Source: Glutinoglossum americanum (taxonomy: Eukaryota; Ascomycota; Geoglossomycetes; Geoglossales; Geoglossaceae). Taken from it: DNA of 64,000 nt. Below are positions 1 to 11,330 of this stretch, piece by piece. Positions within the stretch are counted from its first letter, which is position 1, and each line of letters starts with the position of its first letter. The notes below the pieces were generated by a model, which saw only the letters and a program-made list of their open reading frames with translations, was not told the DNA's origin and did no database searches. Both the position numbers and the translations under genes were made by a program. The stretch covers positions 79,290 to 143,289 of the forward strand of contig JAGHQL010000051.1 in the NCBI GenBank assembly GCA_020080175.1, written 5' to 3'.

Positions 1-1101
1 TGTTTCTATCTAGAGCATGACAGCTCTGCGTCCTTAGCTCCACAAGCATATCCTTTTATTAGCAACGGGCGGATGATTGGGTCGGAAGAAAGTTAGATTA
101 TATTCAGGGGGAAGATGATAGAGTAACGAGGCACAAGTGGCTGCTATCTTCTATTGCACTCGCAGTGAGTTGCACTGATACCTGTTCCACCCCGGCTATA
201 CCAGCCTCCATCTTTCCATCGTCTCAAACCGACCATACTCCCAAGAGAAAGAAATTGGGAGATTTTCGTAAACTGAATCGGACTGAATCTATGCATTCTC
301 CCTCTTACCCTCCCTAAATTCTTTCTATAAACCAGGGTGTTTGTTAGTATGCATGGCCTTGGAAAACCAGTAGATACGCACCAGAGCCTTCATTGTCCCG
401 TGCAGCGCATGCCGGTGGTTTCTTCGGAACTTAGGATCCGTTCCTTTCAGCGAGGGATAGCGGGAAGTCTTTGGCTTCTTGATCCTATCGCCATGGTAGA
501 TCAGCTAATGACATCGAGTAATCACTAAGCGGGCCCGGATTCCGGAAGACACCCTGAACGAGATGAATCTATGGAGAATATTCGTTGTGGGACTATTTCG
601 CAATATTTGCCTGTAGCTGGGACTAAACATACCCGTTACGATGGGCTTTCTTGCTCTGATTATGTTGAGACGAGTTCTTTGATTCTATTAGTGAAGCAAT
701 CAGTGATCAATTAGTGATCTGCGCAGAAAGAGATGAGGAAAGTACAGGAAGGACAAAAGACATACTAGCCATTTCGAATTAGATTCGATTCGTGCTGGAA
801 GGTGAAGTTGGATTTAACGTAAAAACTGACGAGATTCGGTTTGTGTGTAAAGATTAGGGCGGAGAACCCTAGATCTGCACGTGACCTTTGTTTAAATTCG
901 GTTCTGCCTTTCACCAGCGTCAGGCGTATATACCTATTCTAGGACAGCTTAATCTCTGATGTTTATAAAGTAAGATAGTTAGTCTGTTCTAATAAATTTA
1001 CTGCTTCAGTCAATGCTAATAGATACAGCGAGGACCTGAAGGAAAGATAGATTCGCGACATATATACAAGTTGGAAAGTGTAAAGCGCATTGGACGGCAG
1101 T
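1..1101. other. intergenic, no gene recognised
   Basis: No open frame here has recognisable protein similarity or codon character. The 63-codon frame at 337-528 is short and isolated. The right part holds the 3' flank of the carrier gene that ends at 1102. Confidence 0.6.
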
Positions 1102-2362
1102 CTATTTGGCAATGACAGGTAGGGCCACCTTTGCTCTTACCGCCGCTACGGTAGCAACTTTCTTCAGATGGTTGGATCTGAGTTTGCGCAGATATCGGAA
1201 GAGGAGGATGAAGAAGAGTTCCATTCTTGTCGTAGAAGCATAGTTAGCACCTGGTTACTTCTATGGTTTCGGACACATAAAAATTAGATTTACCTCTCCT
1301 TGATCATCATTAGAAGGCCTTGCACAAGCACACCCTTCAGAATCTGAGGCCCCACCCCCTTGAAAAGCCCCCACAGCCCCTCGTGCTCGACAATGTACTT
1401 CATAACTTCAATGAAGCTCCCGAACGGAACTCCATTCCTGTGGTGAGGAGGTTTCGACTGCAGCCCGACTTTTGCAACGATCAAGGGCTGCGTAGAAATA
1501 GTTGCTAGGGCTTTAGACGTTGCTCCCAAAACTGCACATATAACCCCGCATCAGTAACCCCAAAGGCTTTCCATGGTCAGGTCAAGGGTATGGAGAACAT
1601 ACGGAAAGACTCCCATGGCTTCAGATTTTCCTTCCCAGGAAATAGCTTTTCCCTCAGTCTCTGATAGGCTCCATATGTGATAGCTGGGTTCACTACCAGC
1701 ACCAAACTAGCCTTCAACCCTCTCCACAAGCCTGTCCATCCATCTCCGCTATCAACAACTTCCCTCCCTGTCTCAAACAGACCTTTCCTGTCCTTCTTCC
1801 TCTGTGTTTGCTGCCTAGTCGTAATGACTGCCACCGGGATCGTGAATATTTGTGCTATAGCTCCCGCAACTGCCCCGAGCGACAGTTCAATCGCAGTGCT
1901 TGGTGGTTGGGGAAACTTTCGTGAAGAAAGGTACAGGGTGCGCACAACGGAGTACCAGTAGAAGTATGCGAAGTTTGTGGAGGCAACACCGATCAGGGCG
2001 CCGCGAATTCCAGCATAGAGGCCATGGATACCTTCTTCTGAAATGATGTGCTGGATCGTATGAAGGGTGCCCTCGTAATGAACATGGTCCTCGGGCTGAA
2101 CCATAGCTTCATGCTGTCTGTGTCTCACCTGCGCTTGAAGCTTGGTTTTGACTCTGCGAAAAGAAGGGTCTTCCGTTAGCATTTTCTCGTTAAACATCCC
2201 GAACAATTGCACCCCACAGCAATTACGAAACGAGTTAATGAAGTAGTAGAATGCCACTCACATATCCAAGGGATACACCATTGCATTCGCCAGAACTGCG
2301 CCCGCTGATCCGGCTACTGCAGCACCCCAAGGTGACAACGCAGGCTTGGATTGTACCGCCAT
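1102..2362 (-). CDS. ant1: peroxisomal adenine nucleotide carrier (Ant1/PMP47 type)
   Basis: This is a mitochondrial-carrier-family protein, best matched to the peroxisomal ATP/AMP exchanger that feeds fatty-acid activation inside peroxisomes. I read four exons: 2362-2262, 2153-1603, 1531-1294 and 1225-1102, with GT-AG borders and closing phases. The protein starts MAVQSKPALSPWG. The first carrier signature, YPLDIVKTKLQ, spans the first splice junction. Later repeats show IPVAVITTRQQTQ and QPLIVAKVGLQSK. The end, MELFFILLFRYLRKLR, is a basic tail after an intron, as in fungal Ant1 proteins. Length is about 310 residues, normal for the family. It diverges from palB. The family call is firm; the peroxisomal assignment rests on the overall pattern and the C-terminal tail. 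Confidence 0.87.
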
Positions 2363-2860
2363 TCTCAATATGTGCGAACAAAGTTACTTTGTGTAAATAC
2401 CCTCAAGACCCCAAGTCAGTTCTGCTGTTGCCGGCAATCAAAAAATATCCCACCGAAATACCCAGAAAGCTAGAACTACCGGAATTGTTAGCTAGCTGTC
2501 GGAGAAGTGGCAAGAACAGACAAGTGGAGCCAAAGAGAAGGAAGAGCGATGAGAAGAAACCGTATACAGAGCCAGGAGAACAGTGCGAGCACTCACAAGA
2601 AAAGAGCCGGAAAATGCAGGTTTGGACCGGCCGCGGTGGGTGATATATCCTTCACCAGCATTGCGGCAATGTGCTGCTCTTCGCCGAATCCTGTTCCCAT
2701 TCCCATGGTACCGAGGCAATTGTTTTGCATCGGCCGCTAAACCCTTTGGAGACAATCTAACTTGGGGTAAGAATATCCTAATCCTTCATCCTCGACACTG
2801 CCACTTATAGATGCAGGACATGACGGTGGCGATAAGGCTTTCGTACACATTCGATCCGGG
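2363..2860. promoter_or_regulatory. shared divergent promoter region, ant1 / palB
   Basis: A 498-bp interval between two divergent start codons must hold both promoters and leaders. Open frames on both strands here are short and match nothing. I could not identify a specific factor site with confidence. Confidence 0.5.
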
Positions 2861-5655
2861 ATGGCTTCAAGAGCAAAATTGGAAGTGCAAGCTCTGGTAC
2901 ACTGAATTCCCTACAATACTAATCTAGAGATGCTGACCGTCTTTTTTTTTACAGGAAATAGAGTATCGTATTTCAAAGGCCTCCACCAAGAATGAAGCCC
3001 TCCAGAGAGCTATCGAAGCTATCGAGCTATATATGCAAGCCATGGAGGTCGCTACAAGCAGCCATGAGAAAGCCCGTCTCAAGACGAAATGTCAGACACT
3101 TCTGGAAAGAGCTGAGTCTCTCAAAAAGACGCCAAAGGAACCGGTCTCAACTCGAACGCTCACGGTGAAGGAAGATGTCATTCTACTTGAAGGCTCAAAA
3201 CTCAATGGTATTATATTTCAACCCTGGAAATCGGATCCTGATCCCGAAGAATTCCACTTGAGAGATGGGGAGGAGCTTTTCACGTATGGAAATTTCTCTG
3301 GAATCTGCTAGGGTACGTTCTAAACCCATATAGAGACAACACCGAGCTTGGGCTCTCCAAACGACAACTCAGGGTCTTTAACGGATGGAAACGACCAAAT
3401 GAATTGTTCCTGCTGCCAAGCGGAGGGGCAGTGGAAGGTCCAACCATGACTTGTAATTTAAATATCGATCTAGCACAGGATATTACTACTGATTGTTCAG
3501 TTGTCGCGAGCCTCTGTGCTCTGGCAGCAAGAGCCGAACGTGGACATACAAAGGTATGCTCCGAAGCATTTCCGTGTTTCTCCCGTCTAATGCCTTGAAG
3601 CTTCTGGGTTCTGTAATGTTCCCATATAACCAGATCAAACAAGTGCCGCTACTTTCAACAAGCGGGAAATATGCCTTCCGTCTCTACTTCAACGGCTGTT
3701 TCCGGAAAGTGGTAATTGATGACCGTTTACCCTGTTCTCGTACGACCCGTTTCCTACACGTCATCGACCGGAACAATCCCCGATTACTCTGGCCTGCTCT
3801 ATTAGAAAAGGCCTACCTAAAAGTTCGGGGGGGTTATGACTTTCCTGGGAGCAACTCAGGAACTGATCTCGGATTGCTAACGGGCTGGATCCCTGAACAA
3901 GTCTTCCTACAGAGGTATATTACCTTTTCACATCCCGCGTATTCAGTCGCCTTTGGCGCGTCAATATATTGGGCCTAGTCAGCCTGTTTCTAACCTACTA
4001 TGCCCGGCAGCGATGACATAGTACCCAAGCAACTGTGGTGGCGTGTTCACAACTCCTTTATTTGCGGTGACGTTATGGCCACTCTTGGAACTGGCCGTTT
4101 GACTTGCCGTGAGGAGGCTGAGCTGGGCTTGGCAGGCGAGCACGACTATGCCGTTCTTGATATGAAAGTCATTAGCGATCACTGTCTATTGCTAGTTAAA
4201 AACCCCTGGTCGGAAGGCACCGTCTGGAAAGGTACAACTTACGAGAGCAGCGTCTTCGATAGCAGCGGCGGGGAGGATTCTGGCACCCCCTGGACAGAAA
4301 GCCTCAAAGAGGCACTACTGGGGACAGGCACACTTGCTCCAGGGACTTTCTGGATTGACCTTAACAACGCCAAGCAGCATTTCGAGTCTATATATCTGAA
4401 TTGGAACCCCGGGCTCTTTTCTCAACGACAGGATTTGCACTTCCATTGGGATCTCACGAATCCCTGTCCTTCGGCGGGTTGCTTTGGAAGAAATCCGCAG
4501 TACTCCGTACAAAGTATGGCCGGCGGTCTTGTGTGGGTTCTAGTAAGCAGACACTTCAAGACGAACGAAGGCAGGCCCAGCGTGGCCCATCCCGATGAGA
4601 CAAGCGCCACCAGGCTCAATTCTGGCTTTATAAGCATGTATGTATTCGCTAACCACGGCCGCCGGGTTTTCTCGAGTGATGGCGCCTTGCATCGTGGACC
4701 CTACGTCGACTCCCCGCAAACTCTTCTCCGGCTCGACTTTCCCCCTAGCACTACCCACACCATTGTCGTGTCCCAGCAAAATCTACCTCCTTCCCTTTAC
4801 GCCTTCACCCTGTCATTCTTCTCCTGTAGCCCCCTCAACGTCCTTCCGGCAACAGATCCGTATCCTCACACCACCACCCTGTATTCTGCCTGGACGCCTG
4901 CCACCGCTGGTGGCAACGCCACTTCTGCCAACTACCCTCAAAATCCACAATTCGCACTCCGCTTGTCCTGCTCTTGTTCCCTCTACCTCCTTCTCGAAAC
5001 CACCAACCCAGACCTCTCCATCCACGTGAAGCTTGTCTGGGCCAACGGGCAGCGCGTCACCTCGATCACAACACGTGACATTGTCGGCGAATCCGGCGAA
5101 TATCGCCGCGGTTGCGCCCTCGCTGAACTGCCCAATGTCGCCCCTGGTGCCTACACGATCGTCTGCTCAACCTTCGAGCCCATGCAGCTTGGCAAATTCA
5201 TGCTCCGCGTTGGCGCTGATGCCCCTAACGCTACAATTGTGCCGATCCCGGCCGAAACAGCGGGGAGGCTAAGCACAATACTAGCACCAGCGCAATTCAA
5301 ACAGGCTGCTAGCAGGCTGCTCGTCCCACTGAGGGCATCATTTCTGACACGACTAAAAATCATTGCACGTTATCCGCCCGGGATAGCTGGCCCACGTGCA
5401 CCTCTAAAACTATCACTTGAGCTCGCACGAGGGCCATCGAAGAGCGTTCTGTCCGTCAGCGGCAGGGGAGAGTTTAGCTATGCACCCATGGGTGTGAGGA
5501 CTGAGGATGTAGATGTGGGGCCCGCGATGGAAAGTAGGGGTGGTGTGTGGATTGTGCTTGAAAAACACGGGCCGGGGGATGACGGAGAGATCCAGGTAGA
5601 GATCTTAAGCGACGGACGCATATGGGTTGGGGAATGGGGTGTTGGGGAAGACTAA
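2861..5655 (+). CDS. palB: PalB/Rim13-type calpain-like cysteine protease
   Basis: In fungi PalB/Rim13 acts at the ambient-pH signalling complex on endosomes and processes PacC/Rim101. Five exons: 2861-2896, 2955-3283, 3334-3553, 3601-3914 and 4011-5655; all phases close, giving 847 residues, the usual PalB size. An MIT-like helical region fills about residues 13-95 (ALQRAIEAIELYMQAMEV). The catalytic cysteine is C176 in TDCSVVASL, where classic calpains have DCW; the histidine is H344 in GEHDYAV and the asparagine N364 in VKNPWSE. The block GYDFPGSNSGTD is also typical. The C-terminal half carries calpain C2-like domains. The start at 2861 was chosen because it joins in phase to the MIT exon; an ATG at 2811 is in another frame. 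Confidence 0.92.
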
Positions 5656-6416
5656 GGAGATTTAAGAGTCGGATACAAGCCGTAGGCGCCTGATAATACC
5701 ATCTACTAGCTCAGCTTGTTGCATCAGATTCACAACTGCGTACGAATACGGATTATATCATTTCATCTTCAAAAGAATGTAGTCATTCATATCATGCCTC
5801 GTTCAACCACCTAATTGCTGTCCTTCAGCAAGCCAGGTGCAACCTGCAGAAGGTAGCCTTGTTCTTAGTTCGCTACTCTGATAAATATATCACCCAAAGA
5901 GTGAGAAAAAGTGTGGAGGAAAGAGTCTGGGATGATAGCAGAGATCAACAGCCTTACGATGTTGTCCTGTCCCAAGGTAAAGAGGAAAAAAAAGAAAACA
6001 AAAGACGATGCTCATCAAACTCCGCCATAAATAGCCGGTTCGAAGAGCCCACGTACTGCACCATATACCGAGGTCTCCTTAATTTGTAAAACGAAGAATT
6101 ATTAGTAGGGGAAGTACTCAGGAAATGGGGCATTGAGGGAAGAATGCTCGGTGGGAAAACGGGGGGTGAATATTGAACAATCGCGTTAGGACTTATTTGG
6201 GGAGGGGGAGGAGAGACGCAAAGAAAAAAAAAAAAAAATCCCCACTGACATAGTTTCCTTTCGCCCCGTTCTTTTTAAAAGCAATACCAGCAGGCTGAAA
6301 AATTCCCTATTGTCTGCAGTAATGCAATTGCGAGAACCGCAAAAAGAAACATCAATAAACAAAGAATAGAGAGCCAAACGCCACATTTTATTTAACTGAG
6401 TTGAACTAGCACGCGG
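5656..6416. other. convergent intergenic region palB / C2H2 gene
   Basis: This holds the 3' flanks of two convergent genes. A run of 15 A lies at 6224-6238. The small frames at 5859-6089 and 6186-6386 are low complexity and unsupported. Confidence 0.55.
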
Positions 6417-8446
6417 TCAGGTACCAAGACGCCGACGACGGCCTCGGTTCCCGCCCTCAGGCCGCTGCGCTAGTACCTCTCTTAGTGATGGGTCATCCTT
6501 GTCCTTGTCGACATGATGGACGCGAACGTGTCTAGAGATGTCCCATCATTAGTATCATCGTCTGCAAATACTTACAAGGGTTGATTGCTTACCTCTGTAG
6601 GTTATCTGGCCTCGGGTATTTGTGCTCACGGTCAGGGCAGAATGGGCAAACATAGCCAGGAGAGTCATGCACAAGGCCGTGCCGGATCATCTCATTTTTC
6701 CGTTTAAAGCCCATTCCGCCTTCTCCGCGAGAACAACCTTTCACAGGGCAATAATGCGGGCGATTAGTAGAATGGACATTTGCATGTGAGCTTCAAACCA
6801 GTTAGCTTTCTATTTTCAATTTATCCCTGCCAACATGGGTCCTTACTTAAGTAAGTATTGAGTCTGGAATGGTGTCGCTGTGCAGCCCACATGGTCACAC
6901 CTGAACCCACCCACTGGCGGAGGCCCAGCTTGCTGCGGTGTCAGAGAAGCAGTCGGCGTTGGATGAGGTGTTTCATCAATACTCATTCTATGATCTCGTG
7001 GCGTGCCTCCCATGCTAGCTGGAGTGGAGCTGTCTGTTGTCGGAGGCGGAGGGTATGAGCTTTCAGGTTGCGGAGCTGGAGCAAATGGTTGTCCATCCAC
7101 GGACGTTTGTGAGGACCTTCTGCTGAACCAATAAGGATGTGAAACAGGAGCTCCAGGTCCAGGTGGTGGCGAGGGGAGTTCCCTGCCATGAGGAAATGCT
7201 TCCTGAGGAGAAGTCTCGCTATACACGCTCACTGGCGATGTTTGAGCCTGTGAATACTGGCCCGAAGATGGGTAGTGATTTGGTTGCTGTTGATTCTGCA
7301 TGTATTTGTGCTGCTCGCGGGTGGTCATATATTGAACTCGCGGGCGACCCGAGCCGGCAAGGCCAGCTTGTGCGGTGGGGGGTGATCTTGCCGCGCCAAC
7401 TACAACAGATGGAAAGGGCGGTCGAGGTCCGGTGCCAGCACCATTCGTCCGAACGTCAAATGGCTGAGTGGATTCCTTTTCCGCAGCTTCGGCAAGTTGG
7501 TTCAGATGTGAGTGTAGAGGGGGTAAATTGGGACGCTCGCCGTGCGAAGCAGCCGTTGAGCCTGGTTGAGGAGGTGAGTTAGGCGGCGGCATAGATGTAA
7601 TTGCTGGGAGGGTCGAACTGTATGGTGATATTGCGAAGTTATGTAAAGTTGGTGAGGTAGCTGGTTCACTTTTGAGATTCCCATTTGTTGGCGAATTCGA
7701 CTGAGTGTAATTTTGGGGGGCGGCAGTAGATATGGTGCTGGGTGGAATATTTGGTGATTTAAGAGCCAGTAGGCTGCTGACTGCGGCGTCTGAGACTTTT
7801 GGGTCTACATCCATTCGATTGTGCTCAGATTCTGAATTACCGTTCACACTTTCGTTGCGCTCCATGTCCGACTGAATATGTTCAGGAAGATTTTTGTGCT
7901 TTTCCTCTTTAATTTCGGGGCCCCCAGGGGCTTTGACATCTGGGTCAGCTTCGCCAGGGAGCTTTTCGAGTGCCTGAGACGCTACATTTCGGAGCTCGCC
8001 GTCGAGATCATTTTGCTGTTCCCCATCTTGTTGTTCCCCATCATGGTGTTCCCCATCATGGTGTTCCGCATCCATATCACTTTGGTGATCCCCGTCCATA
8101 TCCTCGTCGGTATCCTCCGTTTCACTTGACTCAGAATAGGAAGGCAATGCTTCGTCCCCCGCCCTCCGAGCTGTATCTGGGTGTTTGTGACCCCCTAGGA
8201 ATCCGACAAGGACGGCGTCGCCCTGAGAGGGTTGAGTCTTGCGCCGTCGATTAGATCGCAGTTTTTTGGAGTGCTTTGAGGACGGGGGACTGACGCTCTG
8301 GTGTAGAATCGCTGTCTGCTGTTGCGATACGAACCGTTGAGGAGACGGCGAACGATTGAGATTTGGTACTGTCGGTTGCAGGCGGGGTGATAGGTTGAGC
8401 GCGTCTTCCTCTGAATAGTAACCGTCGGTTTCTTGAGCCAGTTTAA
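6417..8446 (-). CDS. C2H2 zinc-finger transcription factor (5' end unresolved)
   Basis: Three exons are clear: 8446-6847, 6790-6593 and 6531-6417. The C-terminal part holds three zinc fingers. Finger 1 starts CDHVGC and ends HANVH across the first intron. Finger 2 runs from CPVKGC to HGLVH. Finger 3 starts CPFC and ends HVRVH across the second intron. A basic tail RGRRRRLGT follows. The long N-terminal region is disordered: acidic stretches with HDGE repeats, then Ser/Pro/Gln-rich sequence, fitting an activation region. The open frame runs upstream to VKLAQETDGYYSEEDALNL and then meets a stop, with an AG at 8448-8447 just before. It has no ATG before MDGDHQ, so a 5' exon is probably missing from this model. 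I do not recognise the specific regulator. Confidence 0.82.
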
Positions 8447-10568
8447 CTCACTAGGTAGGCAACGCAGAGGATGGTGTCAGACACCCCCTCGCGCAACCTT
8501 TCAGGTAAATTGAAGTGGGAAATCAATCTTTGCAGAGACAAAAAGTTTGAAATTTTTATGGGCGTCAAATTTCGCTAGAAATGGGTTCTTTTCGACTGAA
8601 GACAGATGGAAAGTATGTCAGTGACAACTACAACGACAAAAGGCCAGTGACAGTTTAGGGAGTAAACGTGTGAAAAAACAAAGGTACTTACGGGTCCTAC
8701 AAGGGCCGCAAACTCAAGCTGAAATAGTAGACTAAAAGAGTCTTGATGTCGAGCGGTAAGGAATGAAAGTAAGCTTTGCTAATCTGCAGCAATACCATGT
8801 AGTCAGCACAAGTCCAAAGCTGAATGACAATAAATTCGCTACCTCACTGCCATAAACGTGGAATGTGTGGAAAGTGAATACATCGGATCGAGTGCAGTCC
8901 AAGTGATGACATGTAGAACATAGAATGTTCGAGCCCCCGGAATTTGGCTCTCTACAAATTATAGAGCGTCGCGGCAGAACCCCCCATTCATATAGGCAGG
9001 GCAGCTACTCCCAGCCGCAATTGAGTGTCCCGCTTATCGACGCGCCACACTCTCAGGATGCGAGGGTGGTGGAACAACACTCCCCGGAACCCCTTCCCAT
9101 CACCAATGATTTTTGGAAACATGCAGCGTAACGTGCAGTCTAGAGAAATATGGTGATTACCAACCTCTATCGCTAAGTTTAGGTGTTTATATTAACGGCC
9201 TCGATCGGTCGCAAGCGCTTCGATACAGCAACTGAACTCCGAGATCGTGGTGGGCTGTGGTGCGGCTGAAGCAACCAACGACACCATTTATCCAGCTTAA
9301 AATTGGTGGTCCCTCGACAAATACGACCAACAGAGCTTGAGCAATCGCGAGAATCAAAAACCGAAGGAGTTGGAGCTCTCCAAGAATAGTTTACTGCCAG
9401 TATGCTTTTAGTGCTGAGTCTCTGTCAGGATCAGACCGAGTTAACACACATCTTGGGGAAAAAAAAGCAATACCTGTCAAGATACAGAACGCCGCGAATA
9501 ATGATCGACGTTTAACGCGCAACAACACAGTAGTAAATGGCGAGATCTAGTCTGGGGGCCTCGAACAGAGGCTCAAAAAAGCTTAAATCACCTTGAAACA
9601 AATGCGCACACCCACGTCTCAAGTCAGATCGCGCGTCCCTCACGAAAGAATGGATTTTGAGCGTTCGAGAGTGGATTTCCACGCAATGAAGAGTCCGCGA
9701 TCCCCGGGGGAGGCGGGCAGTGCTTGACAAGGCGAACGGGTTCAGCCAGTTGCCAGCTGGAGCGGAAAAGGCGGAGTCGATGGATGTGTCGGGCTGCAGA
9801 GGTCCGCCACACGCCAACCGAATAGGACAGCACAAAGTGAGTCGTGCAGAGTATCAAAGATGAGTAGTAGCCTTAGAAATGAGCGCGGGGATGGTAGTTT
9901 GCTTCGAGGGAGTGTAAGAAGGTGAAAGTCGCGGCTCTTCAGGAAGCGGGAAGAGCCTCCAAGACACTAGACGAAAGCGGCGTAAACCAGAACCCAACAT
10001 GTCGACCCACACAACAAGACCAGAACATGCCCGTTCTGGGAACAACGCCCCAAAACAACGCCCAGCGAAAAAGCGCTACCGGTGTGGCCAACAACGCCAC
10101 CACGCACCTCTGCACATCGCATCGGTCAATCGCAATGGCACACGATGAGGCCCCCGCAGGCGAATCGCAGAAGACTTGTAAAATGTTGAGATTGTGGTAT
10201 TCGTGAGAATGTACATACATCCACACATACAATGTGGCATGTAGCATGCAGTATGACGATCGCCTTTACCGACCGGCGGGACAATGTAGACAGACAGTGT
10301 CCTCGTACCAGAGGTCCTAGCCCTTACGCACCGAATAAACTTATTCTTACACGCAGGTCACACGTACATACATGCATGGGTGCGGCGCACCAGCTTAGAA
10401 TAACGACCAACCGGATTTTCTCTATTAATTGTCAAGTGATCGGGCTGAGCTATCAATTTCGCTACTCTCTAGTTTTGTCCATATTAAAATATCGAGATCT
10501 ATGAAATTTGACAAGCCTGCTCGGCGGGCCGTCTTCGCGAATTGTAAAACGCGAGCAACCAGGCCAGT
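8447..10568. other. long gene-free region upstream of the C2H2 gene
   Basis: About 2.1 kb without a supportable gene. It probably holds the promoter, leader and the missing first exon(s) of the C2H2 gene. On the minus strand a donor-like GTAAGT lies at 8691-8686. The frames at 8925-9131, 9512-9835 and 9939-10247 look random. Confidence 0.5.
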
Positions 10569-11330
10569 TCAGCATACCAAACCTCTCTGAACTGCCCCAC
10601 ACTCCAACCTCGGAGCTCGCGGCGCGCAAGCAGTCGCATGCACTCCGCTTCTCGTCCCCTTTACGCCCACCCTAACCAGGGCCATCCTCAGCTCTGGCCA
10701 TTTCCGCCCGGCCGCTGCAAGCATCTGCTGTATCTCGCTGCGGCCTCTCCTATCCAATCCAGCTGAAGACGATTTGGCCGTAAACATCTTTCCGAGTGCT
10801 ACAGCGCTCCTAGAACCTAACCGAGCACTACGCAATCCCCGCTCAATTTCGGCCGGATAGCGAGAAACGAGGAACAGCAAGTCTGCTAGGTCGGTCTCCT
10901 TCTCACGGCCTGCCGTGGCGGAGAGTTTGCCAAGGAAGAGATGCCATGGACTTAGCAGCGGTAAGGTTGCGCTCGTCTTGAAGTGCGTGAATGACTGAAT
11001 CTGAGGGAAACGGGCTTGTTGCATGCCGTCCTTGCCAGCCCTGAAGAAAAAGAATTCGACCAGCACCATATTTGCCTCACCGCAACCCTTCCAGAGATAA
11101 GCGACGTAGTCATCACGGCCCTGTTGGACCTCGAGCCAGTCTTTCCTGCCATTGAGGAGTCTAGTGAGGGTTGTCTTGCTGGTTTGGACGAGGATATCGA
11201 GGTCCTTAGTTTCGCGACGGCAACCGAGAGAGGTGGTTGCGAAGCCGCCGAAGAAGGCATGGTGGAGGTTGTATGAACGTAGGAGCCGGGTGGTACAGAG
11301 AGCAGCAGTAAGGAGAGTGTTATAGTGCAT
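10569..11330 (-). CDS. nucleotidyltransferase-fold protein, function unknown
   Basis: An uninterrupted 253-residue frame with an ATG start. Near the N-terminus, HHAFFGGFATTSL followed by KDLDILV matches the minimal nucleotidyltransferase pattern: a GG loop, then a DxD metal-binding pair one helix later. Downstream LVEFFFF could be the third strand, though the usual third Asp is a Glu here. The rest is helical (LADLLFLVSRYP, EIQQMLAAAGRKW). Such orphan proteins with an AbiEii- or MNT-like fold are scattered in filamentous fungi; substrate and role are unknown. It has no intron, unlike its neighbours. The last 35 residues (ACAPRAPRLECGAVQ) look less constrained. Fold call moderate, function none. 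Confidence 0.68.
   Translation of the reverse strand: MHYNTLLTAALCTTRLLRSYNLHHAFFGGFATTSLGCRRETKDLDILVQTSKTTLTRLLNGRKDWLEVQQGRDDYVAYLWKGCGEANMVLVEFFFFRAGKDGMQQARFPQIQSFTHFKTSATLPLLSPWHLFLGKLSATAGREKETDLADLLFLVSRYPAEIERGLRSARLGSRSAVALGKMFTAKSSSAGLDRRGRSEIQQMLAAAGRKWPELRMALVRVGVKGTRSGVHATACAPRAPRLECGAVQRGLVC

Noticed and set aside
337-528. 63-codon frame near the left end
   Set aside because: Short, isolated, no recognisable residues and no neighbouring exons.
1577-2257. 226-codon minus frame read as a complete protein
   Set aside because: Only its middle is real: it is exon 2 of the carrier plus intron sequence at both ends.
9512-10247. several overlapping 60-107-codon frames on both strands
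   Set aside because: They overlap each other, lack motifs and look like GC-driven chance frames.
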